Positions 54,236 through 63,154 of a stretch of 64,000 nt of DNA are shown in pieces. The translations under genes were made by a program, and so were the position numbers. Location: contig VMSX01000029.1 of the NCBI GenBank assembly GCA_013791905.1, positions 124,001 through 188,000 of the forward strand. The letters run 5' to 3'. The stretch's first letter is position 1. Every line of letters begins with the position of its first letter. This DNA comes from Rhodocyclaceae bacterium. GTDB taxonomy: Bacteria > Pseudomonadota > Gammaproteobacteria > Burkholderiales > Rhodocyclaceae. The notes beneath the pieces were generated by a model, which had not been told where the DNA came from, made no database searches, and saw nothing but the letters and a program-made list of their open reading frames with translations.

Positions 54236-55168
54236 TCAGAATCCGGCAATCAACTGCGCCATGCGTTCGCGGGTGGCGGCGTCCGGCAGGCGGCCGAGAC
54301 CGGCCTGCATGTTGTCGAGCAGGTGCTTCGGCTTGCTGGTCGCCGGAATGGCGCTGGTGACGGCCGGGTGGCCAAGGATGAACTTGAGGAAGAACTGCGC
54401 CCACGTTGCGCAGTCGATGTCGCCGGCCCACGGCGGCAGTTCCTTGCCGCGTACCTTGTCGAACAGCCCGGCGCGCGCGAAGGGCCGGTTCACCAGCACG
54501 GCAATCTTCCGTTCCTGCGCCAGCGGCAGCAGCCGCTGCTCGGCGGCGCGCTCGATGATCGAATAGTTGAACTGCACGAAGTCGATGTCTTCGGACGCCA
54601 TCACCTGCGCCAGATCGCTGTAGGCGCTCTCGGTGTAGTGGGTGATGCCGATGTAGCGGATGCGCCCCTGCGCCTTCCATTCGCGCAGGGTCTTGAGCTG
54701 GGTCTTCCAGTCCACCAGATTGTGCACCTGCATCAGGTCCATCTGCTTCGTGCGCAGGCGCTGGAAGGAATCTTCCATCTGGCGCATGCCGGCATCGCGC
54801 CCCGTGGTCCACACCTTGGTGGCGACGAACAGCTTGGTGGTGACGCCCAGTTCGGCGGCGAGGTCGCCAATCACGCTTTCCGCCGCGCCGTACATCGGCG
54901 AGGAATCGACCACCCGGCCGCCCTGTTCGGCAAACAGTTTCAGCACCTCGCGCTGGGCAATGCGGTCGGCAGTGGCCGAGCCGACATTGAAGGTCTGCGA
55001 CGAACCGAGGCCGACGGCCGGAATGGCTTCGCCGCCCTTCGGGATCTTGCGCATCAACTGGGCTGGCGCAGCGGCAAATGCCGGTGGCACCAGCGTGGCG
55101 ATTGCCGCGCCGGCGGCAAGGCGGAGAACGTCACGGCGAGCGGGGGAGCGGGGATCGGTCATGGTCAA
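54236..55168 (-). CDS. Tat-exported aldo/keto reductase
   Basis: 310 residues. The N-terminus ARRDVLRLAAGAAIATLVPP is a twin-arginine signal, so the enzyme is likely periplasmic. The tetrad is visible: Asp in VVDSSPMYG, Tyr in the same segment, Lys in FVATKVW and His in LMQVHN. NADPH-type binding in AIPATSKPKHLLDN. Periplasmic NAD(P)H is scarce, so the true electron donor is a puzzle, as for other Tat-dependent family members. Start is M1 or M3 (55168 or 55162). Confidence 0.88.
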   Translation of the reverse strand: MTMTDPRSPARRDVLRLAAGAAIATLVPPAFAAAPAQLMRKIPKGGEAIPAVGLGSSQTFNVGSATADRIAQREVLKLFAEQGGRVVDSSPMYGAAESVIGDLAAELGVTTKLFVATKVWTTGRDAGMRQMEDSFQRLRTKQMDLMQVHNLVDWKTQLKTLREWKAQGRIRYIGITHYTESAYSDLAQVMASEDIDFVQFNYSIIERAAEQRLLPLAQERKIAVLVNRPFARAGLFDKVRGKELPPWAGDIDCATWAQFFLKFILGHPAVTSAIPATSKPKHLLDNMQAGLGRLPDAATRERMAQLIAGF

Positions 55169-55177
55169 AGAATAGCC

Positions 55178-56443
55178 CTAATTATTGTTGCGGGAAAGTT
55201 TCGCCTGCTGGCGGCCGAGCCAGAGCGCCACTACCGCCCAGGCAAGCGCAATCGGCACGGCGATCCAGGCGATGGTGGCGAGTCCCAGCCCGAGTGATTT
55301 GAGACCGGCGAACAGCCAACCGGCGAGGGCATCGCCGCCGCGATAGACGACGGTATCCAGCGCGTTCTTCGCCTTGTACTTGGTCTCGCGATCCACAACG
55401 GTGTACAGCATCTCGCGCGCCGGCCGCGTGATGGCGTATTCGCCGGCACGCCGTAATATCTGGAACCCGGCCAGGGCCGCGAGCACCGGCGTCAGCGCCA
55501 GCAGGGCAAAGCCGAAAGCCGAAAGCAGCGGCACCAGCGCCAGCGTGCGGGCGACACCGAGGCGGGTGAGCAGGCGAGAAGTGATCAATACCTGCGTCAG
55601 CACCGTCAGGGTGTTCACTGCCAGGTCGAGCAGGGCGAAGAAGCGTGTGCGTTCCGCCGAACTGTTGAACGACTGCGCCACGATGTGCGCCTGCTCGAAA
55701 TAGAGGAAGGTCGCGAGCGTGGTGAACAACAGCATGAACAGCGCCACGCCGAGCAGATAGGGCGAACGCACGATCAATGTCAGTCCGGCGAAAATCGAGC
55801 CGCCGAGTGGTTCATGATGTTCTTGGGTCGGTGCCGTCGCTTTCTGTTCAGACCACTGGCTGAGCTGGCGAATGCACAGCACCGCACCAGCCAGCAGCAG
55901 CGCCGAAAGCAGCAGCAGGTTGATCGGCCCGACCGGCACCACCAGCAGTGCCGTTAGCGTTGGGCCGGTAATCGCGCCGGCTGTGCCTCCGGCGGCGATC
56001 AGCCCGAACAGGCGTTTGCCCTGGGCGCTGCTGAACAAGTCGACCATGAAGCTCCAGAACACCGACACCACGAACAGGTTGAATACGCTGGCCCAGATGA
56101 AGAAGGTCCGCGCCATGACCTCACGCCAGCCTTCGACCTGAAAGGCGGCATAGAACAGCAGCAGATTGAGGATGAAGAAGCCATACACCAGCGGCAAAAA
56201 GCGCTGCCGTGGCAGGCGCGCGGTGATGTAGCCGAACAGCGGCACCGCCGCCAGCATGGCGATGAAGGTGCCGGTGAACAGCCACGGCAGTTTGGCGATG
56301 CCGCCGGCAATGCCCATCTCGTCGCGCAAGGGCCGCAGGATGTAATAGCTCGCCAGCAACAGGAAGAAGTAGGCGAACGCCCAGGCGACGGCGACACCCT
56401 CGCCGGGTTCCAGTTTCAGCCATTTCATCAGACGTTGCTGCAT
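55178..56443 (-). CDS. MFS-type carrier, NTP/NTP transporter-like
   Basis: 421 residues, about twelve spans. YYILRPLRDEMGIAGGIAKL and RRAGEYAITRPAREMLYTVV are segments shared with free-living relatives of the Rickettsia/Chlamydia ATP/ADP translocase family. In free-living bacteria these are of unknown substrate and are often annotated only as MFS. It is followed ten bases later by the aldo/keto reductase, suggesting co-transcription. Confidence 0.85.
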   Translation of the reverse strand: MQQRLMKWLKLEPGEGVAVAWAFAYFFLLLASYYILRPLRDEMGIAGGIAKLPWLFTGTFIAMLAAVPLFGYITARLPRQRFLPLVYGFFILNLLLFYAAFQVEGWREVMARTFFIWASVFNLFVVSVFWSFMVDLFSSAQGKRLFGLIAAGGTAGAITGPTLTALLVVPVGPINLLLLSALLLAGAVLCIRQLSQWSEQKATAPTQEHHEPLGGSIFAGLTLIVRSPYLLGVALFMLLFTTLATFLYFEQAHIVAQSFNSSAERTRFFALLDLAVNTLTVLTQVLITSRLLTRLGVARTLALVPLLSAFGFALLALTPVLAALAGFQILRRAGEYAITRPAREMLYTVVDRETKYKAKNALDTVVYRGGDALAGWLFAGLKSLGLGLATIAWIAVPIALAWAVVALWLGRQQAKLSRNNN

Positions 56444-56589
56444 GGCGAAACGTGTCGGGAGTGAGGCAGCGTTGCTAACAGAAGAAAGCCATCGAAATGG
56501 CTATCGAGCCGAAATGCCGGAATTGCGGAGCGCGCGAACAGGAAAGACATGGCTTAGGCGCTGTGCCCGCCAGATCTCAAGCCAGGTGG

Positions 56590-57213
56590 CTATTTGCGCG
56601 TCAGCGACTGGGACAGCATGTAAGACACGGCGGCGCGAATGTCGATGTCGCTCAGATTGCTCAGTCCGCCCCGCACCGGCATTTTATTGTGGCCGTGGAT
56701 GGCGGATGCCACCAGTTCCTCGACACCTTTGGGGAGTCGCGGCAGCCAGGCATCCTTGTCGCCAATCTTCGGCGCGCCGTTGGCGCCATCGCGGTGACAG
56801 TTGCCGCAGGCTGCCTTGACGATGTCCTCTCCGGTCCCGTGCGACACTTTGGCATACGGCTTGAGCGGATCGGGCGACCTGCCGCCGCTGACCATATAGG
56901 TAATGGCGCGCGTCATTTCCAGGTCGGTTACTTCCGGATGTCCGCCATGCGCCGGCATCTTCCGGTATCCCTCCATCGAGCTGTTAAGCAGCCTGGGCAG
57001 GCCAAACCGGGCGCGGGGCGCCCAGTCGACTGTGTTACCTACCCGTGGCGCACCATCCTTGCCCTCGCCATGACAATCGGCGCAGATTGTAGTGACGACC
57101 TCTTTCCCGCTGCGGTCAGCCGCCGCAGCGGTGGAGACACTAATCGATAAGCCAGCCGCAAGGACAAGGGTGGTGAGGGTAAAGACAACCGGTCGCTGCG
57201 AGCGTGGGATCAT
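56590..57213 (-). CDS. Dihaem cytochrome c (two c5-like domains)
   Basis: 207 residues from ATG 57213, chosen for GGAGAAG upstream. Signal peptide through ISVSTAAAA. Two haem sites, CADCH and CGNCH, each with a downstream methionine (YRKMPAHGGH, HNKMPVRGG) as axial ligand. This is a duplicated cytochrome c5 layout, periplasmic. It probably carries electrons to a terminal oxidase or reductase; no oxidase gene is adjacent. Confidence 0.9.
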   Translation of the reverse strand: MIPRSQRPVVFTLTTLVLAAGLSISVSTAAAADRSGKEVVTTICADCHGEGKDGAPRVGNTVDWAPRARFGLPRLLNSSMEGYRKMPAHGGHPEVTDLEMTRAITYMVSGGRSPDPLKPYAKVSHGTGEDIVKAACGNCHRDGANGAPKIGDKDAWLPRLPKGVEELVASAIHGHNKMPVRGGLSNLSDIDIRAAVSYMLSQSLTRK

Positions 57214-57376
57214 GATGAGCTTCTCCGCTGAAGGCGCTGCACATTGCATACAACCGTAGCATAACACCCGGCTTGGCTTAGCGCTTACGCACCGGAGTGA
57301 TCCTAACTGTCAATCACCGCCCGCCCGTTGATCTGGATCAGACATGCGGCAGCGCGGCGCTGCAGAAATGTTGAGG

Positions 57377-58096
57377 TCAGGCTGCGCCGGCCGTGGCGTG
57401 CCACAGGCGCAACTGGTCCAGCGACAGGCTGTCGGTTTCGTGCCGCACCATGCGGGCGCCTTCGAAGTTTTCGTTCAGCGTGTAATCGCTCACCGTCACG
57501 ACGGTCGGAATGCCCGCCTCCAGGCTGGCGGCCAGCCCATGGGCCGAATCTTCCACAGCCAGACAGTCACGCGCCGGCAGGCCGAGTTTTTCTAGCGCCC
57601 ACAAATAAATATCCGGCGATGGTTTCTTTGCCGCGACATCTTCGCCCGAAGCGATCACGTCGAACCAGGTGTCCGCGGTCGGGCCCAGATTGGCTTGCAA
57701 CAGACCCACAATGTTTTCCCGCTTCGAACTCGAGGCGATCGCCAGATGCACGCCCTCGGTGCGCGCTTCACAGATCAAGTGGCCGATCTCGCTGCGCAAG
57801 GGGATGGTCTTGGCGGCGAGCAAGCGCTGGTAGTTGCGGGTTTTGATTTCATAGATGCGCTGCACGAGTTGCTCGAAGTCGGGCCGCACCAGCGTCGTCG
57901 GGTCGTATTTCTCGGCGTAATAACGAATCCGTTCCTCGCCGCCGGTGACCCCGAGCAGCGTGCCATAAAATTTTTCGCTCCAATGCCAGTCGAGGCCGAC
58001 CTCCTCGAACGCGGCGTTGAAGGTGGGGCGATGTCCATCGCGCTCTGTGTTGGCCAGAGTGCCATCGACGTCGAAGATGAGTGCGCGCAGGGCCAT
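57377..58096 (-). CDS. CbbY-like HAD phosphatase
   Basis: 239 residues. HAD motifs: DVDGTLA (catalytic Asp pair, residues 9 and 11), SSSKRENI, K of AAKKPSPDIY, and EDSAHGLAASLEAG. FNAAFEEVGLDWHWSEKFYG is typical of CbbY, which dephosphorylates xylulose-1,5-bisphosphate in carbon-fixing bacteria. No Rubisco gene is in the window, so substrate is uncertain. It diverges from korCAB. Confidence 0.88.
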   Translation of the reverse strand: MALRALIFDVDGTLANTERDGHRPTFNAAFEEVGLDWHWSEKFYGTLLGVTGGEERIRYYAEKYDPTTLVRPDFEQLVQRIYEIKTRNYQRLLAAKTIPLRSEIGHLICEARTEGVHLAIASSSKRENIVGLLQANLGPTADTWFDVIASGEDVAAKKPSPDIYLWALEKLGLPARDCLAVEDSAHGLAASLEAGIPTVVTVSDYTLNENFEGARMVRHETDSLSLDQLRLWHATAGAA

Positions 58097-58115
58097 GATG
58101 AATTACCGTTAAACA

Positions 58116-58157
58116 AGTAAGGGTACGTAAGGGTAGCGGATTTCCTGGATCAGGAAA
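58116..58157 (+). promoter_or_regulatory. Direct and inverted repeats upstream of korCAB
   Basis: Two GTAAGGGTA copies in tandem (58116-58133) are followed by TTTCCTG-GAT-CAGGAAA (58141-58157), a palindrome of operator size. They lie 150-190 bases before korC in the divergent promoter region. No regulator gene is adjacent and no clear -35/-10 pair was found. Confidence 0.4.
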
Positions 58158-58307
58158 ATGGTTTGGTGCAGGATATGTCCGGTTCTTGGCGACTATACCT
58201 TCATACCTTGGTGGTAGACTTCCGCCCGAAAGTTGTGGAACCAGCAGCAAGCGCCCCACGTCATATCACGCCGGACGCACTAACTTGAAAATGGAGAGTG
58301 CACGCAA

Positions 58308-60095
58308 GTGAAGCCGACTGACATCGGTGCCCCCGACTATCTGCACAAAGTCGTGGATTGCCAGTGGGCCTGCCCGGCCCACACCCCCGTTCCCGAATAT
58401 ATCCGCCTGACCGCAGCCGGCCGCTATTCGGATGCCTACATGATCAACTGGCATTCCAACGTGTTTCCGGGAATTCTCGGCCGCGTCTGCGACCGCCCCT
58501 GCGAGCCGGCTTGCCGGCGTGGGCGGGTGGATGCCGAACCTGTCGCCATTTGCCGCCTCAAGCGTGTGTGCGCCGACCTCAAGGACGACATTCGCCACCT
58601 CCTGCCGAAACCGCCCGCGCAGAAGAACCTCAAGCGCATCGCCTGCATCGGCGCCGGCCCGGCTTCGCTGACCGTCGCCCGCGATCTGGTCGCGATCGGC
58701 TATCAGGTCAGCGTGTTCGACAGCGGCAAATCACCCGGCGGCATGATGCGCAGCCAGATTCCCAAGTTCCGCCTGCCCGACAGCGTGCTCGACGAGGAAT
58801 GCGGCTACATCATCAACCTCGGCGTCGACATGCATTACGAGCACTGGGTGAACAGTTTGCGCGACGTGCTCGCGGAAGGCTGGGACGCCGTGTTTGTCGG
58901 CACCGGCGCGCCGCGTGGACGCGAATGCGAGGTGCCCGGACGCCTGGAAGCGGCGGCGCACATTCATATCGGCATCGACTGGCTGGCCAATGTGTCCTTT
59001 GGCCACACGACCAAAACGGAGAAGCGCGTCATCGTTCTCGGCGGGGGCAACACGGCGATGGACTGCTGCCGTTCGGCACGGCGCATGGGCGGCGAGGACG
59101 TCAAGGTGGTGGTACGCAGCGGCTTCGAAGAAATGAAGGCTTCGCCCTGGGAAAAGGAGGATGCGATCAACGAGGGCATCCCCATTCTCAACATGCTGGT
59201 GCCACTGGAATTCAAGCACGACAACGGCAAGCTTACCGGCGTGCTGTTCGAGAAGGTGCGCGCCGAATACGATGCCAAGGGACGGCGCAGCCTGCTCCCT
59301 ACTGGCGAGCCGCATGTGCTGATGGAGTGCGACGAGGTGCTGATTGCCATCGGCCAGGAGAATTCCTTTCCCTGGATCGAGCGGGACGTCGGCCTCGAGT
59401 TCGATAAATGGGGCCTGCCGGTGCTCAACCCCGCCACGCTGCAATCCTCGCTGCCGAATGTTTTTTTTGGCGGTGACGCGGCATTCGGGCCGAAGAACAT
59501 CATTACTGCCGTGGCCCATGGCCATGAAGCGGCAATCTCGATCGACCGTTTCTGTCGCAAACGCGATCTGCTGCGGCGGCCGTCGCCGCTAACCAATCTC
59601 GTCAGCCAGAAAATGGGCATCCACGAATGGAGTTACGACAACAACGTCTCCGAGGAAAGCCGCAAGAAGGTGCCAATCAAGGCGCGCGAAATGACGCTGC
59701 TCGACATCAAGCTCGAACTTGAGATCGGTTTTGATCCGTTCCTTGCTTGTGCCGAGGCGGATCGCTGCCTGAATTGCGACATCGCCACAGTATTCACCGA
59801 CAAGGCCTGCATCGAGTGCGATGCCTGTGTCGACATCTGCCCGACCGAATGCATCACCTTCACTGCCAACAGCGAGGAAGATGATCTGCGCGGCCGGCTG
59901 AAGGCGCCGGCAAAGAATCTCGATCAGGCGCTGTATGTGTCGGGTACGCTCAAGACCGGGCGGGTGATGGTCAAGGACGAGAACATCTGTCTGCATTGCG
60001 GCATGTGTGCCGAGCGCTGTCCAACCGGCGCCTGGGACATGCGGAAATACTTTTTCAAAACCGCCGCGGCAGGCGCGGAGGCACCCCGAAAATGA
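58308..60095 (+). CDS. korC: KorC: NAD(P)-linked ferredoxin oxidoreductase of the 2-oxoglutarate oxidoreductase system
   Basis: 595 residues from GTG 58308, with GGAGAG nine bases upstream. N-terminal GltD-like Fe-S domain (CQWACPAHTP, CDRPCEPACRRG), FAD fold ACIGAGPASLTVARDL, NAD(P) fold VIVLGGGNTAMDCC, then two C-terminal 4Fe-4S sets (CIECDACVDICPTEC and CLHCGMCAERCP). It fits the third gene found with Thauera korAB. It would pass electrons between ferredoxin and NAD(P)H, or form a larger complex with KorAB. Its stop overlaps the korA ATG. Direction of electron flow is not readable from sequence. Confidence 0.9.
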   Translation: MKPTDIGAPDYLHKVVDCQWACPAHTPVPEYIRLTAAGRYSDAYMINWHSNVFPGILGRVCDRPCEPACRRGRVDAEPVAICRLKRVCADLKDDIRHLLPKPPAQKNLKRIACIGAGPASLTVARDLVAIGYQVSVFDSGKSPGGMMRSQIPKFRLPDSVLDEECGYIINLGVDMHYEHWVNSLRDVLAEGWDAVFVGTGAPRGRECEVPGRLEAAAHIHIGIDWLANVSFGHTTKTEKRVIVLGGGNTAMDCCRSARRMGGEDVKVVVRSGFEEMKASPWEKEDAINEGIPILNMLVPLEFKHDNGKLTGVLFEKVRAEYDAKGRRSLLPTGEPHVLMECDEVLIAIGQENSFPWIERDVGLEFDKWGLPVLNPATLQSSLPNVFFGGDAAFGPKNIITAVAHGHEAAISIDRFCRKRDLLRRPSPLTNLVSQKMGIHEWSYDNNVSEESRKKVPIKAREMTLLDIKLELEIGFDPFLACAEADRCLNCDIATVFTDKACIECDACVDICPTECITFTANSEEDDLRGRLKAPAKNLDQALYVSGTLKTGRVMVKDENICLHCGMCAERCPTGAWDMRKYFFKTAAAGAEAPRK

Positions 60096-61948
60096 AATCT
60101 GATACCTCACCCAAGATCGCCCAGCGCTGCAACGACTTCGTCATCAAATTTGCCAACGTCAATGGCTCCGGTTCGGCTTCGGCCAACGAGCTGTTTGCGC
60201 GCGCTGTCATGCGCATGGGCGTACCGATCGCGCCGCGCAACATTTTCCCATCCAACATTCAGGGCATGCCGACCTGGTATGAGCTGCGCGTTTCGGGTGC
60301 CGGCTGGCTCGGCCGACGCGGTGGTTGCGACCTGATGGTGGCGATGAATCCGCAGACCTGGGACAGGGATATCGCCGAGATTTCTCCCGGTGGTTATCTG
60401 CTCTACGACTCGACCAAAACACTGCCGCGTTCGCGCTTCCGCAGTGACGTGGTGGTCCTGGGTCTCCCGTTCACCGAGATGTGCAACAACGAATACTCCG
60501 ATCCGCGCCAGCGTTTGCTGTTCAAGAACATCATGTATGTGGGCGCACTCACCGCACTGCTGGACATGGAATTCGCGGTAGTGGAGAGGTTGATCGCCGA
60601 GCAGTATCGCGGCAAGGACAAACTGATCGGCGCCAACATCAATGCGCTGAAGATCGGCTACGATGCGGCGAAAGAAGCCTTGCCCTGTCCCATCGGCCTG
60701 CATGTCGAGCGGGCCAACGGTGTCGGCGACAAGATCTTCATCAACGGCAACAACGCCTGCGGCCTCGGCGCGGTGTATGGCGGCGCGACGGTTGCCGCCT
60801 GGTACCCAATCACGCCCTCGACCCCCGTGATCGAGGCCTTCAGCAGCTATTGCCGCAAGTACCGTACCGATCCCGACAACGGCAAGGCACGCTATGCCGT
60901 CGTGCAGGCCGAAGACGAACTGGCCTCGATCGGCATGGTGATCGGCGCTGCCTGGAATGGCGCCCGCGCCTTCACGGCAACCTCCGGCCCCGGCATTTCG
61001 CTGATGCAGGAATTCTTCGGCCTGGCCTACTTCGCCGAAGTGCCCGTGGTGGTCTTCGACGTGCAGCGCGGCGGCCCATCCACCGGCATGCCGACGCGTA
61101 CCCAGCAGTCCGACCTGATCTCCTGCGCCTATGCCTCGCACGGCGACACCAAGCATGTGATGTTGTTCCCCGAAGACCCCTACGAATGCTTTACGCTCGG
61201 CGCCCAGGCCTTTGACCTGGCCGAGCGGCTGCAAACGCCGGTGTTCATCCTGCTCGATCTCGACATCGGCATGAACGACAGCCTGTGCAAGCCCTTTGAC
61301 TGGGACGACCAGCGCCGCTACGACCGCGGCAAGGTCATGTCCGCAGCGGAGCTAGAGGCGGGCAAGAACTTCGGCCGTTACCTCGACGTCGATGGCGATG
61401 GCATCCCCTGGCGCACCATTCCCGGCACGCACCCGACCAAGGGCGCTTTCTTCAGCCGTGGCACGACGCGCAACGCCTACGCAAAATACAGCGAGGCGGG
61501 CACCGACTACGTCTACAACATGGAACGGCTGCGGCGCAAGTTCGAAACGGCGAAGAAACTGGTGCCCGAGCCGGTGGTACAGCGTGCCGCACAGCCGACC
61601 CGCTATGGCGCGATCTATTACGGCTCGACCAGCCCGGCGATGGCCGAGGCCTTCGCCCAACTCAACGAGCAGGGCATCCCGGTTGACCTGATGCGGGTGC
61701 GCGCCTTCCCTTTTTCCGACACCATCATCGACTTCATTGCCGAACACGATTACGTCTTCGTGGTCGAACAGAACGAGAGTGGCCAGTTGCGCATGTTGCT
61801 GCTGACCGAAGGTGAAGTCGACCCGAAGAAACTGCTCCGTGTCCTGCATTACGACGGCACGCCGATCACGGCCAGCTTCATCTCCGGCCGCATCGCCGCA
61901 GCGCTCGATGCTCACAAAGTAACCCCGATTCGCAAGGTGGCCTCGTGA
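60092..61948 (+). CDS. korA: 2-oxoglutarate:ferredoxin oxidoreductase, gamma-alpha fused subunit
   Basis: 618 residues from ATG 60092 (ATGA overlap with korC). The first 200 residues are the gamma-type domain (NGSGSASANELFARAVMRMG, RNIFPSNIQGMPTWYELRV); the rest is the alpha-type domain (FINGNNACGLGAVYGGATVA, AWYPITPSTPVIEAFSSYC, GPGISLMQEFFGLAYFAEVP). In Thauera aromatica this enzyme makes reduced ferredoxin for ATP-dependent benzoyl-CoA reductase during anaerobic aromatic degradation. Oxidation of 2-oxoglutarate rather than another 2-oxoacid is inferred from arrangement and size. Confidence 0.92.
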   Translation: MKSDTSPKIAQRCNDFVIKFANVNGSGSASANELFARAVMRMGVPIAPRNIFPSNIQGMPTWYELRVSGAGWLGRRGGCDLMVAMNPQTWDRDIAEISPGGYLLYDSTKTLPRSRFRSDVVVLGLPFTEMCNNEYSDPRQRLLFKNIMYVGALTALLDMEFAVVERLIAEQYRGKDKLIGANINALKIGYDAAKEALPCPIGLHVERANGVGDKIFINGNNACGLGAVYGGATVAAWYPITPSTPVIEAFSSYCRKYRTDPDNGKARYAVVQAEDELASIGMVIGAAWNGARAFTATSGPGISLMQEFFGLAYFAEVPVVVFDVQRGGPSTGMPTRTQQSDLISCAYASHGDTKHVMLFPEDPYECFTLGAQAFDLAERLQTPVFILLDLDIGMNDSLCKPFDWDDQRRYDRGKVMSAAELEAGKNFGRYLDVDGDGIPWRTIPGTHPTKGAFFSRGTTRNAYAKYSEAGTDYVYNMERLRRKFETAKKLVPEPVVQRAAQPTRYGAIYYGSTSPAMAEAFAQLNEQGIPVDLMRVRAFPFSDTIIDFIAEHDYVFVVEQNESGQLRMLLLTEGEVDPKKLLRVLHYDGTPITASFISGRIAAALDAHKVTPIRKVAS

Positions 61949-63000
61949 CTTATTTCGCCAAACCCAAACTGCTGCGCCCGGATACGCCGAAGAACGCGCT
62001 GGGCTACACGCGCCGCGACTATGAAGGCGCCATCTCCTCGCTGTGTGCCGGCTGCGGGCACGATTCGATCAGTGCCGCCGTGGTCCAGGCCTGTTTCGAC
62101 CTCGACATCCAGCCGCATCGGGTCGCCAAGCTTTCCGGCATCGGTTGCTCGTCGAAGACGCCCGATTACTTCCTCGGCAACTCGCACGGCTTCAACACCA
62201 CCCACGGCCGCATGCCCTCGGTGCTGACCGGCGCGGCGCTGGCCAATCGCGATCTCATCTACTTGGGGGTTTCGGGCGACGGCGACTCGGCTTCCATCGG
62301 TATCGGCCAGTTCGCGCATGCCATGCGCCGCGGCGTAGACATGACCTACCTCGTCGAAAACAATGGCGTCTATGGGCTAACCAAGGGCCAGTTCTCCGCC
62401 ACCGCCGACAAGGGCTCGAAAAACAAGCGCGGCGTGGTGAATACCGACAGCCCGATCGACCTCGTCGCCCTGGCGCTGCAACTTGGCGCAACCTATGTGG
62501 CGCGCAGTTTTTCGGGTGACAAAGAACAGTTGATCCCGCTGATCAAGGGCGCGCTGCGCCATCGCGGTCCCGCCTTCATCGATGTCATCAGCCCCTGCGT
62601 GACGTTCAACAACCACGCCGGCTCGACCAAGAGCTACGATTATGTGCGCGAGCACAACGATGCGGTCAACCGGCTCGACTTCATCCTGCCGCGCGACCAG
62701 ATCGAAGCCTCCTATGCGCCCGGTGAATTGCGCCGGGTCGTGCAGCACGACGGCTCGATCCTGCTGCTGCGTAAGGTGAAAACGGACTACGATCCCTCCG
62801 ACCGGGTGGGCGCCATGAACCACCTGCAGGAACGCCATGCGCTGGGCGAAATCGTCACCGGCCTGCTGTTTGTCGACAGCGCATCGGAATCGATGCACCG
62901 GCACCTGAATACGGTCGAGAAGCCGCTCAATCAACTCCACGACGCCTACCTGTGTCCGGGCAACCACGCGCTGGCAGCGTTGAACGCCTCGCTCAGATAA
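61945..63000 (+). CDS. korB: 2-oxoglutarate:ferredoxin oxidoreductase, beta subunit
   Basis: 351 residues from GTG 61945, overlapping korA as GTGA. LCAGCGHDSISAAVVQA and KLSGIGCSSKTPDYFLG supply Fe-S cysteines; GVSGDGDSASIGIGQFAHAM to LVENNGVYGLTKGQFS is the thiamine-diphosphate motif (GDGD to NN); ISPCVTFNNH holds a further cysteine. It joins KorA to decarboxylate 2-oxoglutarate to succinyl-CoA with ferredoxin as acceptor. Two 4-base overlaps show that all three subunits are made together. Confidence 0.93.
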   Translation: MTYFAKPKLLRPDTPKNALGYTRRDYEGAISSLCAGCGHDSISAAVVQACFDLDIQPHRVAKLSGIGCSSKTPDYFLGNSHGFNTTHGRMPSVLTGAALANRDLIYLGVSGDGDSASIGIGQFAHAMRRGVDMTYLVENNGVYGLTKGQFSATADKGSKNKRGVVNTDSPIDLVALALQLGATYVARSFSGDKEQLIPLIKGALRHRGPAFIDVISPCVTFNNHAGSTKSYDYVREHNDAVNRLDFILPRDQIEASYAPGELRRVVQHDGSILLLRKVKTDYDPSDRVGAMNHLQERHALGEIVTGLLFVDSASESMHRHLNTVEKPLNQLHDAYLCPGNHALAALNASLR

Positions 63001-63016
63001 GCAACAAGGCAGATAA

Positions 63017-63040
63017 CGCCGTCCCGCCAGCGCCGACTTT
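63017..63040 (-). repeat. Dispersed 24-bp repeat, consensus intergenic copy after korB
   Basis: Exact consensus on the minus strand; identical over 27 bases to the rnr copy. Confidence 0.85.
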
Positions 63041-63081
63041 TCCATTCGGCGCCGTCAAGACGATTATCTACCTTAAGGTGT

Positions 63082-63098
63082 GCCCGGGAAAACCGGGC
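63082..63098 (+). terminator. Hairpin after korCAB, weak terminator candidate
   Basis: GCCCGG-GAAAA-CCGGGC, a tight stem. No T-tract follows (TAGCTC), so factor-independent termination is doubtful. Confidence 0.4.
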
Positions 63099-63154
63099 TA
63101 GCTCAGTCTTACCCCTATTTACAATGGCACTATTAATCGCGCGAACTCATTCTG

